A model generated the notes under the pieces. That model saw only the letters and a list, made by a program, of their open reading frames with translations. It ran no database searches and was not told the DNA's origin. A program made the position numbers and the translations under genes. Positions 19,662 to 31,524 of a stretch of 64,000 nt of DNA are shown here, one piece after another (position 1 is the stretch's first letter; each line of letters opens with the position of its first letter). This DNA is from Thermothielavioides terrestris NRRL 8126. Taxonomy: Eukaryota; Ascomycota; Sordariomycetes; Sordariales; Chaetomiaceae. The stretch covers positions 3,286,001-3,350,000 of the forward strand of contig NC_016457.1 of NCBI RefSeq assembly GCF_000226115.1, given 5' to 3'.

Positions 19662-20891
19662 TGAGGGGGAGGGGAGAGGAGGGGTTGTGTGGGGGAGTTG
19701 CCCTCAACAGGTTACCGACACAAGTTCAGCACAGCACGTGGTCTTGATTGGATGTTTCATGTTCCACAGCCTTGTGGGGCGAGCTACTGTGTTTGCTCCC
19801 CGCATAGTGGAGAAGCGAGTTCTCGTGTGATTACTGTCCACGATTGGAGCCCATCATGAAGCATAAGATATGTCATCGACATTCCACAGCTCTTGTTCAC
19901 TCAAATCGCAAAAGCGGTTTAGTTAAAAGGATGTGGCTCTGACGATAACCTCGCTGTGGCCAATATCACGAGGCTACATGCAGCCAAGCTGGATGAACAT
20001 GCACATCTTCGGGTGGACCCTGCAATTTCGCGGGGCGGAACTTTTCATACCCCACCTGGGCTGAGCTGATCGTAGCAATTGATTGGCTTCCTGCGAGAGC
20101 CCCATGCGGGTTGTCATCCCCCGGATTGGCGGGCAGCAAATCCCCACCTCTATTTTTGCCCGACTGCGAGAGACCGGGAGGGGACCAGCAGAGCTTCTGC
20201 ATGCTCACTCAGCAGGCTGAGATGCCCGTGGTTCCCATCATCGTCGTATTCGATGGCGGGACCCTGCCCAGCACGCTGGTTCTCGGGTCGGCGCAGGTTA
20301 ATATATTTGTACACAAAGTTAATACTCCCAGCCCAACCTCCGAGGAGTAAATCATGGGATGCATCGCCCCATACCCGTTTTCTGGCGTCTGGCGTGAAGA
20401 CTGTGGTGTGAGGCCTGACAGATGTCCGGAGACCGGAGCCAGGCCGCTGAACCTGGAAGGATCTCAAGCGCAATCTCATTTGCCCCATCCCGAGGTCTGA
20501 ACTTTGGAGGTCACCTCGGACCGGACCCCTGTGGACCCCCGGGGACCCTGGTCGCCTTTCAGCCTACACTAGCGCCGCTGAGCCACGACAGGGCCTGATG
20601 TTTGGGCAGTCGGCCCTGCCCCCCCGAGCGACTTTCCCTCGTCTTGTCGTCTTGTCAGCCAGCCGCCATTCGCTTGCACCCTTGATTTGGGAAAACCCTG
20701 AGGAACACGCTCCCCAGCGTCTGCAACCAATTCTTCAACTTCCACAACGGGCATTCCGCGATTCTGTCTCATCACGAATCGCGCCCTGATTCCAGGGACT
20801 GTCCAGTCATCGAGGCCAACGACCATCTTCGGTCGCTTCATTCTGCTGGTTCAAACGCGGGAATATCGGCGCACGACGGTCGGCCAGCGCC

Positions 20892-22288
20892 ATGCGGTTT
20901 CACCTGTGGCTTCTGGCCACAGCGGGCCATCTGGCCATCGCCGACCAGCTGCTCGGCCAAGAACTCAAGGGACGAGGAGAATTGATATGGCCCAGGGAGA
21001 CGAGGGCGTCGACGCCCGACGGCGCAAATGGATGGACACCCAAGCCGACCGAGGCGCCATTTGTTGCTGACGGGGAAGATGCGCTGTACTTGGCGCGAAG
21101 GAGGGACGAATGGCTCAGGATAAAGCGAGCGACAACATCATCGACATCATCGAACACCTGGCTCGACAGCCGGACATGCGGCTGGCGTACTGGATCAGAC
21201 TGTGAGCGTTAACTACCTAGCTATGTCTCAGTCTGGACTGCTTCGGCCCTGGCCATCCGCTAACCAGCAACGTCACGCAGTGATTCCTTTCACCTGCCCT
21301 CCTTCTGCCACTTGCGCGACAAACACGGACAACGTTGTGGCCTGCACTTCCTCCAATGGCGATTTTCCCTTCTTCACAGTATGCTTAGACTACAACGCCT
21401 ACCAAGCCGGTGCTTGCTCGGACATCGGCTTGAAGACAGGCTGCTGGTGCGTGACGCTTTAGGACTGCCATGGTTGTCTTCTCTCCGCTAACTCTTCCCA
21501 GCGAGACCTCGACTCTCGGCGCCTGCATCACTTACCTTTGGGCCGGCACCTCGGCGAGGTCCATGTACCGATGCTATACTTCGCAGACGATCATCACCAT
21601 GCTAGACGTGCCCGAAATTGCCCAGACTACGAGCACTCCCTCGACCTCATCCACGACAACCTCGTCGTCCTCGACCAGCACGACGGCCACCGCGCCCGCC
21701 CAAACAACGACTAGCGGTCCGGGTGCTGCAACCTCCGGAGGCAGCAACAACACAGGCGCCATCGTCGGCGGCGTCGTCGGCGGTGTAGCCGGCGTCGCCC
21801 TCATCGCGGGCGGTATCGCGTACCTCATAATCCGCAACCGGAACAAGAACGCCAACGCGGGCTCCGGCACGGCCTACAGCGCCGTTGCCCCCGGCGACAC
21901 GTCATACCCCGGCGGCGGCCCGACTCCCTCGGCCATGTCCCCGCAAATGTCCCAGGCCGGCTACTTCTCGCCGGGCAGCGTCGGCACGACGCTGCGGGCC
22001 GACACCGTGACGCCCTACCTCGCCGGCGCCACCCCGATGGGCCCCCCGGAGGCGGCGGCGGCGGCGGCGGCGTACGACCCGCACAGGTCGTACTACGACC
22101 CTTCCAAGCCCTCGGAGCAGCAACCTGGCTTCACGCCGCCGCCGGGTGGATATGCGCCGTACCCTGGCCATGCCCCCGCGCACTACCCGCCGCCGCAGCA
22201 GGCGTCGGAGCTGGATACCACGACCATCCCGGCCGGCCACGAGGGCAACCCGGTCGAGATGGCGGCCACTTCTCCGACGCAGCGATGA
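20892..22288 (+). CDS. Cys-rich single-pass surface protein with Ser/Thr stalk
   Basis: Exons 20892-21201, 21281-21446 and 21502-22288 encode 420 residues. Both introns are GT-AG, with GCTAAC branch sites 11-20 nt before the acceptor, and phases agree. Order: signal peptide (MRFHLWLLATAGHLAIA); linker; Cys-rich ectodomain with FTCPPSATCATNTDNVVAC, FFTVCLDYNAYQAGACSD, TGCC and RSMYRCY; a Ser/Thr-rich stalk (about residues 200-250) likely O-mannosylated; a Gly-rich membrane helix (GAIVGGVVGGVAGVALIAGG); and a Pro/Tyr/Ala-rich cytoplasmic tail with an Ala run. This architecture recalls WSC/Mid2-like wall sensors of filamentous fungi, although the ectodomain is not a canonical WSC. A role at the cell surface or wall is inferred; the ligand is unknown. 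Confidence 0.85.
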
Positions 22289-22870
22289 GATGCAGGTGGG
22301 GTCGGAAGGGAGCAACCAAGGTTGCGGTTTTAGACGGCAGGCACATGGGTTTCCGTGTGTGGGGGACGCGACTAATACCTCTTCTCAACTTTCATTTCCT
22401 TGCTTTTTCTCTCTTGCTGCAGCAAGCGGTTTTTTTCCGTACATGTACGGAGTACTTCTCGTCATTTGGTTTGGCCATCGAGCAACGACGTTTATGTCAT
22501 GCGATGCACCCAAGCTCTCCCATGCGTCGTCGGGAGGTGCCAAAGCGGCCGTGGCTCGTGTTCCGCGGCCTCATTTTCTTGTCTAACCTGGCTCTTAAAT
22601 TCTACAAAGTTACGCATATAACTAAAGTTGCGGCCCACCCTCGCTACCGTCCTGACGGTTCAACTTTTCCAAGCTCTATTGATCCTGTCCTCCAACCCCT
22701 GATAGCCCCCAACCAACCCCTGAGTGCCAAGTCCGGACCCCAAATCCACAAACCATTCCACGACGTCTGCCGTGCCATCAATCTCATCCCGCACACACCC
22801 ATAGTGTACCAGGCCGCACCACGGGCTCACCAAACGCCCAACTGCCTGCCTTATCATTCATCCTCAACAC
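22289..22870. other. Convergent intergenic region
   Basis: About 580 bp between the surface-protein and dehydrogenase stop codons. It is more AT-rich than the genes and presumably holds both 3' UTRs. No gene seen. Confidence 0.5.
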
Positions 22871-24227
22871 TCACGCCTTCCCGTCAACCCTCAAAAACTC
22901 CAAATTCACCGGCGTCACCGGCCCCTCCCCTTTCAACACGCCCATGATATTCCTCATACTCAGCTCCTCAAACCCGGCGTGCGTCTCCACCGTGCCGCCG
23001 GCGTTGTGGCAGGTCAGCATGACCCTGCCGGCGCCGGGCGGCGGCGGGCCGTCGGGGCTGTCCAGCCGCGTGGCCATGCGGACCAGGCGGGGGTTGACGC
23101 GGGGCTCGCGGGCGTGCACGTCGAGGGCGGCGGCGCTGAGGACGCCGGCCTCGAGCGCGTCGGCGAGCGCGTCCTCGTCGACAAGCGAGCCGCGCGCCAC
23201 GTTGACGAAGCGCGCGCCGCGCCGGAAGGCCGCCAGCGCCGACGCCGTGATGAGCGGTTGCCCGTCGGGCGAGGCTGGCGTGCACAGCACAACGCAGTCG
23301 GCTGTTTGGAGCAGGCCGGTGAGCGTCGGGTGGTACTGGGCGTGCAGCGCGGTTTCGATCTCGGCGGGCTTGCGCACCATGTCGTGGTAGGCGATGCGCA
23401 TGCCGAAGGCTGGGTTGCCCATCTTGGCGGCGATCTGCTGGCCGATGTTGCCGAAGCCGATGAGGCCGAGGACGTGGCCCCGCGGGTTGTGGCTGACTGC
23501 GGTCGCGCGGGCGTGGCAGGTCTGGAAGGCTTCGGCGGCGGAGAGGTCGGCGGCGTGTGGGCTGGGAGGCGTGAAGGTGGCTGCGGTCATGCACCACGGG
23601 AGATGCCGGAACGTGGAGATGATCATGGCCACGGCGAAGTCGGCGACGGCTTCGGCGGCCGCGAGACCCGAGTTGCAATAGATGATGCCTAGGTTGCTTG
23701 CGTCAGCAGAGCTCCTGGCGCGCTTGTTGCTGCAAAGCGCATGCGTGCATGATGTTCTCACCCTTCTCCCCCAACAGCTTGGTATCGGCCCAGTCAAAAC
23801 CGGCGCCGGCGCTGGCAAACACCTTCACCGAGTCCGGTAGCAGCCCGATCAGCTCCGCGTCCCACTGGCCCATCTCGCCGCCGGTGCCCCAGAATGGCCG
23901 GAAGATGGCGCTGAAGTCGCCCCATCGGCGTTCCTTCAGGGCCCGTATGAACTCGCTGCGCTCACGCTCTTCGGCGCTGGGGCGCACCACTTCAAATGCT
24001 TGGCTGAACTCTGCGTATGTGGCCGGGTTGTACTTTATCGGGTCTCCGATGTGGAGCACAATGGGCCGCCTCGGCGCGGCGCCGGGTGGGGCCGACGGTA
24101 AAGAGACGGTCGTTGTGGCCGCATTCGAGGTCAAGCTGGGGGTAGGCGGCGCAGGCGACGAGGAGCGCGGTGTTGATGCCGGGACCGGGGTGCTTGGGGG
24201 AATCGGGGTGTTTGTCGGCTCGGCCAT
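22871..24227 (-). CDS. D-isomer-specific 2-hydroxyacid dehydrogenase
   Basis: Exon 1 runs 24227-23762 and exon 2 runs 23688-22871. The intron starts GTGAGA, has a GCTGAC branch site and ends CTAG, joining EKG to IIYCNSG. The protein has 427 residues. A Pro/Thr/Ser-rich N-terminal extension of about 50 residues precedes the catalytic domain. The NAD(P)-binding Rossmann motif GLIGFGNIGQQIA is at residues 230-242. The catalytic triad is Arg321 (NVARGSLVDEDAL), Glu350 (HAREPRVNP) and His383 (TCHNAGGTVETH). The family reduces 2-oxoacids to D-2-hydroxyacids (glyoxylate, hydroxypyruvate, benzoylformate and similar), and the exact substrate cannot be read. The extension is unusual for the family and has no clear targeting signal. 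Confidence 0.92.
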
Positions 24228-25255
24228 GGCGGGCGACGCGGTGGGCGACGCGGGGTGGTTCCGGAGTCAACGCGGAAGCCGTCGGAGCCGCTCGGCAGCA
24301 AGTTCTCGAGAACTTCTCCTACGCGTCAGCTCTCCAGAAGAACTCTCGATTTCCCCAGCGGATCCGAGCGGAGAAATCGATGAGCGGGAGAGAAGTTTTC
24401 GGGCTTCAAAGGGAGGAAGATGACAACGGCCAGGCAGGGATGAGCTGTCGCAATGGAGCGGCCCCGCTGGGCTCTGTCGCGATAAGGCCCCTCCAGGGCT
24501 GCGACGTGGAGCGCCAACACCCGGCCTTGCCAATCACGGCCAGCCCCGTTGCGCGCGGATGTTAGGCCATTGTGGTCCGCGACAAGAGCGGCCATGGGGA
24601 GGACCGGCGGCTTCCTTCGACATCGTTGCACAGACCGGAAACGGGAAAACGGGACAGAATGGACCTCTCAGAGGAAGTCTTGAGATCATGTGTCTGAGGG
24701 TTGGGCAGCTTGAGGGTGCGGGGTTTTGAGCCAGAGCAGTGGAGAACTACAAGTGGAGCACCTTTGTGAGCCGACATCGCGAGGCTCAGCCAGAGGGGCG
24801 CCACAGCGCGGCTTTCAACTAAAGCACCCATGCGGTATCCGCATTTCAGCCGCGCTTCACTCCCCTCTCACTGCTTGGGTCTATCCATAACTCCCGTCTG
24901 CATCTGTCAAAGCTGAACGCGGTGAATGGCGATCCCGCAGCAACAAAACGTAGACACATGGTGAACTATTTACATACCAGGTAGTTTTACACATCCTTCA
25001 TATCTACTCCGTACATACCTACATTCCAATACATCGTTCGTACCCATTCCTATAGCGCCTTAGTCTCTCGATGTATGGTCGTCGACGGGAAGATGTCAAG
25101 CACAAGGGTCAGGGTCGACGCATAGGCGAAGAAGACTGACATATTCGTACAAATCTCTATACAATCAAAAAGGAATCAAGGCACTTACACACCTAACCCT
25201 TGGCTAGTCGAACCGACAAGCTCATCTTCGTTGATATCGCCGACTTCGTTGCCCA
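24228..25255. other. Intergenic region between dehydrogenase and FHA-kinase genes
   Basis: About 1 kb. The left part is the promoter of the leftward dehydrogenase gene; the right part (around 24950-25190) is AT-rich and follows the kinase stop codon. No gene seen. Confidence 0.5.
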
Positions 25256-27661
25256 TCAAGATTGCTGGCGCATGCCGCACAGCAACAGCGCCGCCATCTG
25301 CGCCTCACTATCCGTCCCCGACCCGTCTCCATTGTCTCCCTCTCTCGGCCTGCCCGGCGGATTGGTGCCTGAAACCGGAGCACAAACGGCAAGGGGATCA
25401 TCGGCGGGCTGGATATACCAATCTAAGTCGTCAAAGTTCCAGTCTTCAGGTTGAAATTGAACATCCGCCAGGCCGGGTTGCACCTCGGCTGCTTCCCACG
25501 GGTCTTTCCAGTTTCCCACCTGCGGAAGCAACCCTTGCGACGCTGAGCGGTGTTGATCCAGGTGAAACGGCCTCACAGTGCGAGAACTACCAGCATGGCG
25601 GCTGCTCCGCTGACGCCGGGCGGAGGCAGTGAGTTCGCGGCGCTTGGGATGTCGTCTCCGAGACGAGGACGAAGCCGAGTGGGATGACCGCGTGGATCGC
25701 TTGGACCTCTTGCGCGTGTGCTGGTCAACGCGAACGGCAGGCGGAGGCACAGCGGTCCAGAACGACGGACGGTCCTGCAGCACGGGTTCGGGCCCGCCAC
25801 TGTGTGGTTGGGGTGATGCCTCGGTTGGAAGCGAAGACGATTCTTTGCTCCTGACATCGGATGTTTCCTGGCCTAGGAGGGCTGCGAGGCTAGACCCGCC
25901 ACCAAATGGGTGCAATGGATCCAGTAACCAGCTCTCGTGAAACGTCGGCAGGCGTGACACGTGGGCATCAGGAGACGAGGCTTCTGGACTGGTGTATGCC
26001 AGCACTGTGTCGGCTGAATTCTCGCCTGAAGTAGTGCTCGACCGGGTCCCAGCAATTGTGTGCGCGTCTTGACGGGAGGTCGCTGCCGTGGAAAAGGAAG
26101 TTGCGGTTGGAGTCGGACTATCGTCTTGCGCTTGACCGGTGAGGTGCAGAACTTTCTCGTAGCAATACTGGGCAGATTTCCGCTTCTCTGGCCGCAAGAT
26201 CACCATGTTGTCCAACAAGAAGTGCTTCAGGGGCTCAGGATCTTTTTCGAAGTCGCGTTTGAGCTTCTTGATGATATGGCGACACCACGAGATGCCGCCA
26301 GCCGCGGCGGACAGACGGCCGGACACACATTCGAAGACAGACACGCCAAGGGACCAGATGTCGACAGCTGCAGTATAACTCCTGTCGGGGCGCTGAGCGT
26401 TTCTTGCGCCCCACTCGACAAAGATCTCGGGCGCTAGATACTTCTCAGTGCCGCAGATCGTCGTTGGATCATAGCCCTCTCTTGAAAGGCCAAAATCACC
26501 GAATTTGACAAAAATTTCACCGCCGCGTCGATGCTGGACGAGAATGTTGCTCGGCTTGATGTCTCGATGCACGATCGGCGGATCCCGCCCATGGAGGTAT
26601 GCAAGTGCTGAGAGGCATTGCTCCAGTATTTGCAAGCCTTCGCTGGTCGTTATCTCGTCGTAGTTGTCAAGAGATCCACCGCGAACATACTCGAGGCGGA
26701 ACTGGGGTAGAGGTACAAACTCTGCTCCAAGCAACTTGACAACATGGTCCTAATCGCACATTAGGATTGGGCAAATGGAGGTGTGGCGAAGTTGCGATGA
26801 GAGTGCTCAACTCACATGAGAGATTCGTTTCATGATCGAAGCCTCCCTCTCCCACGCAGCAGGATTAACCCTCCTCTCCCGAATGGCTTTCTGGGATGGC
26901 TGCTTGATGACGCATTCCTCTCCAGTGCTCACATTCCACAAGTATCTCACAACCCCGAAAGATCCTTCGCCGATGTCTTTTTCGAGGAAGATCGAGCCGG
27001 TGCCTGGCGTCTGGATGCCACTGCCTCGTTCAGTTGGCGGTTGGGTCCTCAGGCCCAGGCTGTCTAAGAGATTCTCAGCGTCGACGGAGCCCTGCCAGAA
27101 CTGGCTGACGTTGTTGATGTAGTCTTTAGACCTGAGGGCCGGCTCGTTGACGACGATTTGGAATTTGAGGACCCTGTTGACGTTGACGACGATGGTCTTG
27201 CCTCGCAGAATATCATGGCCTCCCACGATCCAGACGAAGCCGCTGCGCCGTCCATGGCCTTGTCGGTCATATATGACCTCGGTTCCCATGGACGTCTCAA
27301 GATCCTTCACGATCGGGCGGTGCTTGTCGTCGAACGTGAGGGCGAAGTGGCGAACACTGATGCCGCGGATTGGAGGCAGGACAATGTCGCAATCGGGGCC
27401 GCACCCGAACACAAATCCGGTCGACATCCTTGGGCCCTGGCTAAACCTCAATTCAAGCCCGGGACCGTGGAGGTACGCAGGAACGTTGGCCTCACCGCGA
27501 GGCTCGGTGTATTGCGGCTCGGGGCGGTCGTGTTGAACTTCGACAGGAAGCTGCGCGGGCACAAGCCGCAGTTGGTTCTTGTCTGCCTCAATCGCTTTCC
27601 TCCCGAAGCCACTCGTATCCTCAAACGGATACACACATGCAATGAGATCCGTGTCCTCCAT
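25256..27661 (-). CDS. FHA-domain serine/threonine protein kinase
   Basis: Exon 1 runs 27661-26816 and exon 2 runs 26749-25256. The intron 26815-26750 (GTGAGT...GATTAG) is in phase 0. The protein has 779 residues. An FHA domain (about 80-135: FVFGCGPDCDIVLP, ISVRHFALTFDD) should bind phosphothreonine. The kinase domain begins near 225 and is complete: Gly-loop GEGSFGVV (231-238), Lys253 (VIK), Glu273, HRDIKPSN (343-350), KFGDFGLS (DFG 367-369), TEKYLAPE (APE 388-390) and DIWSLGVSVFE. The FHA-kinase order recalls Rad53/Cds1/Chk2-type kinases, but the long C-terminal tail (Ser/Arg-rich, then acidic) lacks a second FHA domain. I call it FHA-kinase without assigning it to the DNA-damage pathway. 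It is divergent from the coiled-coil gene across 525 bp. Confidence 0.9.
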
Positions 27662-28186
27662 GTCGAAACTCGAAATGCGCGTGCGCGGGGCAGAATCGAG
27701 AACAAGAGAGAGGGATCATGTTGGGCGGCCTTGACTGGCTTGGCAGCTCCATTTACATCCGTACGAGGCGGGCCGGCGGCAACAAGGCTGCAATGTGCTT
27801 GTCGCCAAACAAACGTCCCGTTGCCAATGAAGCTGGCTTGCCCCAGGAAGCCGCCTGACACAGGCCGCAGGTGGGGCGCTTGGGTTAGGCCGCAGACGGG
27901 GCGCTTGGGTTGGCCACTGGGCGCTTCCATGGGCGGGGCTTGAGTGGATGGAGAGCTGACGGAGCGTTGACGGAGAGTTGCCGGAGTTGGCGCCCGCAAC
28001 CCAAATCGGCACAACCCAACCCCCACCCAAGCACCCTGCGGGCTGCCTGACCATTGTCAGGCCGCCAAAAAACCACGGCGGCACGGCAAGCCTGGAATGC
28101 TCGCTCATGCCCCCGGACCTCTCTCCTCTCGACATCGAAAAATCGGGAGGCGCCAGCACAACCGTTTTGCGCGGCATCACACCACA
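27662..28186. other. Shared divergent promoter region
   Basis: 525 bp separate the two divergent ATGs at 27661 (minus) and 28187 (plus). GC-rich frames here are antisense or chance frames without family resemblance. Confidence 0.5.
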
Positions 28187-30453
28187 ATGCAGCCGCAAGC
28201 AAACCTCTCCGTCGATGAAGTGCTCGCATTCAGCGATGTGGAACTTGTGGAGTACATGAAGAACAACCGGCGCCCCGATGGAGCCTTTAAATTGGGGAAC
28301 ATCGACGGCTGGGAACGCCTGCCCAGCGACCAGCGACACCAACTTGCCGAGAGACTCAGGTGAACACATTGCGTCCATTCCCACCTGACGGGTTTTACTT
28401 TCAATACTCATGCTAATCCCCTTGCTCGGGCAGGTTCGGAGCGCAAAAAGCGAGCCCGGCCATAACATCGCGCCCTGTTGATCTCGACGAAGTCGCTGCG
28501 CGCCTGCTTGAGATCTCGGCCGAACGCGACAAATCCACCCGGTCGCCACAATCGCCGTCGCGCCGCGAAAGATCTCCAACCGAGGTGGTTGACTTGGATG
28601 CGCTAGAGAAGACGCTCGAAACTGAAGCTTACAACAAGCTGGTCGGAGATGGCGGCCGGCCTGTATACCCGATCGATCTTCTCGATCATGTTTCCCAGCA
28701 CCCCGAAGCCTATCGTGAATTATTGCGGCCTTGGCAAGGAGGTTGGCCAGACTTAGACCCACCGCGCTGGGAGATGGTGTTCCAGAGACAGTGGGAGAGT
28801 TGGAAACACTTCCGCGAGTGGCAGGTGGACAACAGAGAGCTGTTCAATGAGGAAGCCGAATTTTCTGCGTTTGTTGAGGAGGCGAAAAAGCAGCGCGCAG
28901 AGGCCAAGAATTGGTGGCCGGAGGAGACGCGAAAGGTCTTGGAGCGTCGCACCCACGAGTTGCTGAAAGCTGAATATCAAAAATTGTCCAGCAAGACGGC
29001 TGTAGCGGATGACGATGAAGGATTCTTGGCGTTTGTGGAGGAGAAGCGGCTGGAGAGGTTGAAGCAAGGGATAGAGTCGGCTGCGAAAACGGAGGATGAG
29101 TATCTTCAGGTGCTCAGAACGCAGTTCAACGAGAAGCGGGCCCGCCGGCGCTGGTTATATTTCTACCCCCTGCGGGAGGACCGTGGCCAGGGCGGATTTG
29201 CGGGGTACGTCGACGAAGCCCAGCGCCGACTCGCACGGCACGGCTTCCCCAGGACCTTCCACTTCGACGAAGATCCGAAGCGACAAGACAGCCTAACCAC
29301 CTGGATCGAGTACGTCAACTACGAATGCGCGTGGTATGACGAGCATGTCCGCGCCGTCGAGCGTCTGCGCCCGCGTCATGAAGAGGCATGGAAAGCGCTC
29401 GTCGACTCGGGCGTACTTCGTCCCGGCGAAACAGAAGAGTACTTGTTGACGGATGAATCTGCGCTTCAGCGTCAAACGGAGAGGGACCAGGCCGAGATGG
29501 CAGTCAAATCCGCAGAGGAGTTTGGCGAGGCGGCCTTGCGCGAGACGGCAAAAGCCAAGATGGATCCGCGGCGCTCTCGCTATACCAAGGAAGAACGTAC
29601 GCGGAGATTGGCTGCCGCTCATTCCAGACTGATGGCGGCAAAAGCGTCGCTGAGGGCAACTACTAAGCGGACTGATCTTATTGCGGATTTCATCCGGGAG
29701 TCGCAATTCTACCGGGAGAAGAAGCGGCACGTCCTGAGCCATAGCCTCCTGTTGCAGTGGCTTCGGGATCAGATGCCTCTTGTTGAAGCTGAGCTTGTCG
29801 GATCCAAAGAGGCCTCGAACAGCTCGGTTGCGGACCGTGATGCCGAAGTCGGACGAGAGAGAGAGAGCGAAGTGGCTAGTGCGCGAAAGACGGCGAAGCG
29901 GAAGCGACTCAATCAACCCAACATGCTTCCAGGAGATCCCAGCCTACCTGCGCGAGAGGAAGAGTCGTCGAAACGCGTTCGACATGATGACGCAATGCAT
30001 GATACACCGCCTTCTAAGCGCGTCAGGAAAAACACTGAAGGCTTGACTGTGCGTGGCGCGTCGTCAGTCGGAGAACCACTAGGGCCTGAGGATATTCCTG
30101 TCGCGATTCAAGATAAGCCATGGCGAGCCGGGAGGAAGGCTTCTGTGTCTGGCAAGGGTCGTGTACCAGCATCCCAAGGCATCTCCCAACCCGAAGGCTT
30201 CCCTCAACAACTTCGCCGAAGCGCTCGAATTGCAGCCCGCAACGACGCTGCCAAGCTCGCCACCGCGGCGCAGCCTGTGAAGAACACGGGTTCCAGGCCA
30301 AGCCGGAGGGTCGTCCAACCACCGACGCCTCCTTCATCTGCGACGTCACGAGCCCCAGCTGCAAAGAAGTCAAAACCAAGGGCCGCTGCAAGCGGCGACC
30401 GACTGGGCAAGTCTAAGCCAGAGCGAACGTCCAGGAGGCGTAAACCTCGGTGA
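28187..30453 (+). CDS. Large charged coiled-coil protein, probably nuclear, unknown function
   Basis: Exons 28187-28359 and 28434-30453 encode 730 residues. The intron (GTGAAC, TGCTAATC branch, GGGCAG) restores an Arg codon. The N-terminus (SVDEVLAFSDVELVEYMKNN, IDGWERLPSDQRHQLAERLR) looks like a small helical domain. Residues about 130-480 are Glu/Lys/Arg/Trp-rich with long predicted coiled coil (MVFQRQWESWKHFREWQVDN, VEKSVEEAKK-like heptads, KRLERLKQGIESAAK). The C-terminal third is basic and disordered, with several nuclear-localisation-like clusters (KTAKRKRLNQ, SKRVRKN, RSARIAARND, RTSRRRKPR). I do not recognise a named family. Its promoter is shared with the FHA-kinase. Function is unknown; a chromatin or nucleolar role is only a guess from the basic tail. 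Confidence 0.8.
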
Positions 30454-31524
30454 TGGCCACGTTGTTTTTGCAATTTCCACCTTTCGTCTGCGAGTAAGGG
30501 CTGGCACCCTTCAGGGCGACCCTGGTTCGCATTTTGTTTCCTCTAGCCACTGCCGCTAGCTGGTTTGAAAATGGCTCACTCTACCGCGCTCTGCCCAGCC
30601 TCTCAAACGCTGGTCGTGCTGGGGCAGCCGCGATGTTCTTTGCGTTGCTGGCCGGTCTCTTCGTCGGCATCAGCGTACGTCAACTGGGTGACACGATCAC
30701 CATTTGACTAATCCTGTGGGAACCAAAGATGAATAAGGGTGTGGTTGTAGATTGTTGAGTTTAATCCCGCTTTCGGCGAGGTAGAGTAATACGTTTTGAT
30801 GAAGCCAACAGTCGGCTGCGTTTCTCCTCGGCTAGCAGCCGGGCGTCAGGCGCTTCCACAGCTCCCGTACAGACAAGAGAATCAACGACCTCCATACCAA
30901 TACCATCTACGCCTTCCCCAGGGGGCCGGGCAACGGAAGCACTTGTTTACATTCCTAAGCGAATGTCTTCTTTGCGTGCCGACAAAATACCGGCCTGGGA
31001 TGGCTCCCTGGATTCCCCAGCTTCCCCGCATTCCTCCGCTTTGACAGCACAGCGTTTAGGTTCGGTCTAAGCATGTTTACCCGGTGCGGCCGTCAGCAGG
31101 TGAGGCATGATTGGGCCGCATACTCGCGGATAAAGTGAGGATGCACCCAGCTGTTGCTAGCTCGTCCCAAGAGCCCGGGTGGAATGTTGATCTGCACACT
31201 AGTTCGATCCTACTGGCGACGGTGACCTGGGATAGCGGCTTGGCACTTTCACAACGCCATCGTGCATTCGAGCCTCGTGAGCTTCGTCGTTGCGTTGTGT
31301 CTGTTGGTGGCATGGGAGTGATTCGGCTAAACTGAGACCTCAATGCCGGTGTAGATGCCGAGAAATGTAGGCTGAGTGAGCGCAGAGCAATCCCAGGCGG
31401 TCCCGGGTTGAGAGGACAGGGGAGCCTCTTATACATATATAAGCGGATGATTCTAATGTTGGTTATTGATCTCTGGTTTCTCAGTCTTCTGTCTCGCAGC
31501 TTGAGCCGGCAAGTAACCGCCACG
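30454..31524. other. Intergenic region upstream of BNR gene
   Basis: About 1.07 kb with no supportable gene. The right end is the promoter of the gene at 31525. Confidence 0.5.
31436..31442 (+). promoter_or_regulatory. TATA box of the BNR/Asp-box gene
   Basis: TATATAA lies 83 bp upstream of the ATG at 31525, in a position like that of the P450 TATA-like box. Confidence 0.4.

Larger units (their letters stand above)
17679..20891. other. Gene-poor 3.2 kb stretch
   Basis: No intact gene can be supported. The stretch holds a possible gene remnant (18541-19180, minus) and the CT/T tract at 19581-19660. It also holds GC-rich sequence just before the surface-protein gene. Confidence 0.45.
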
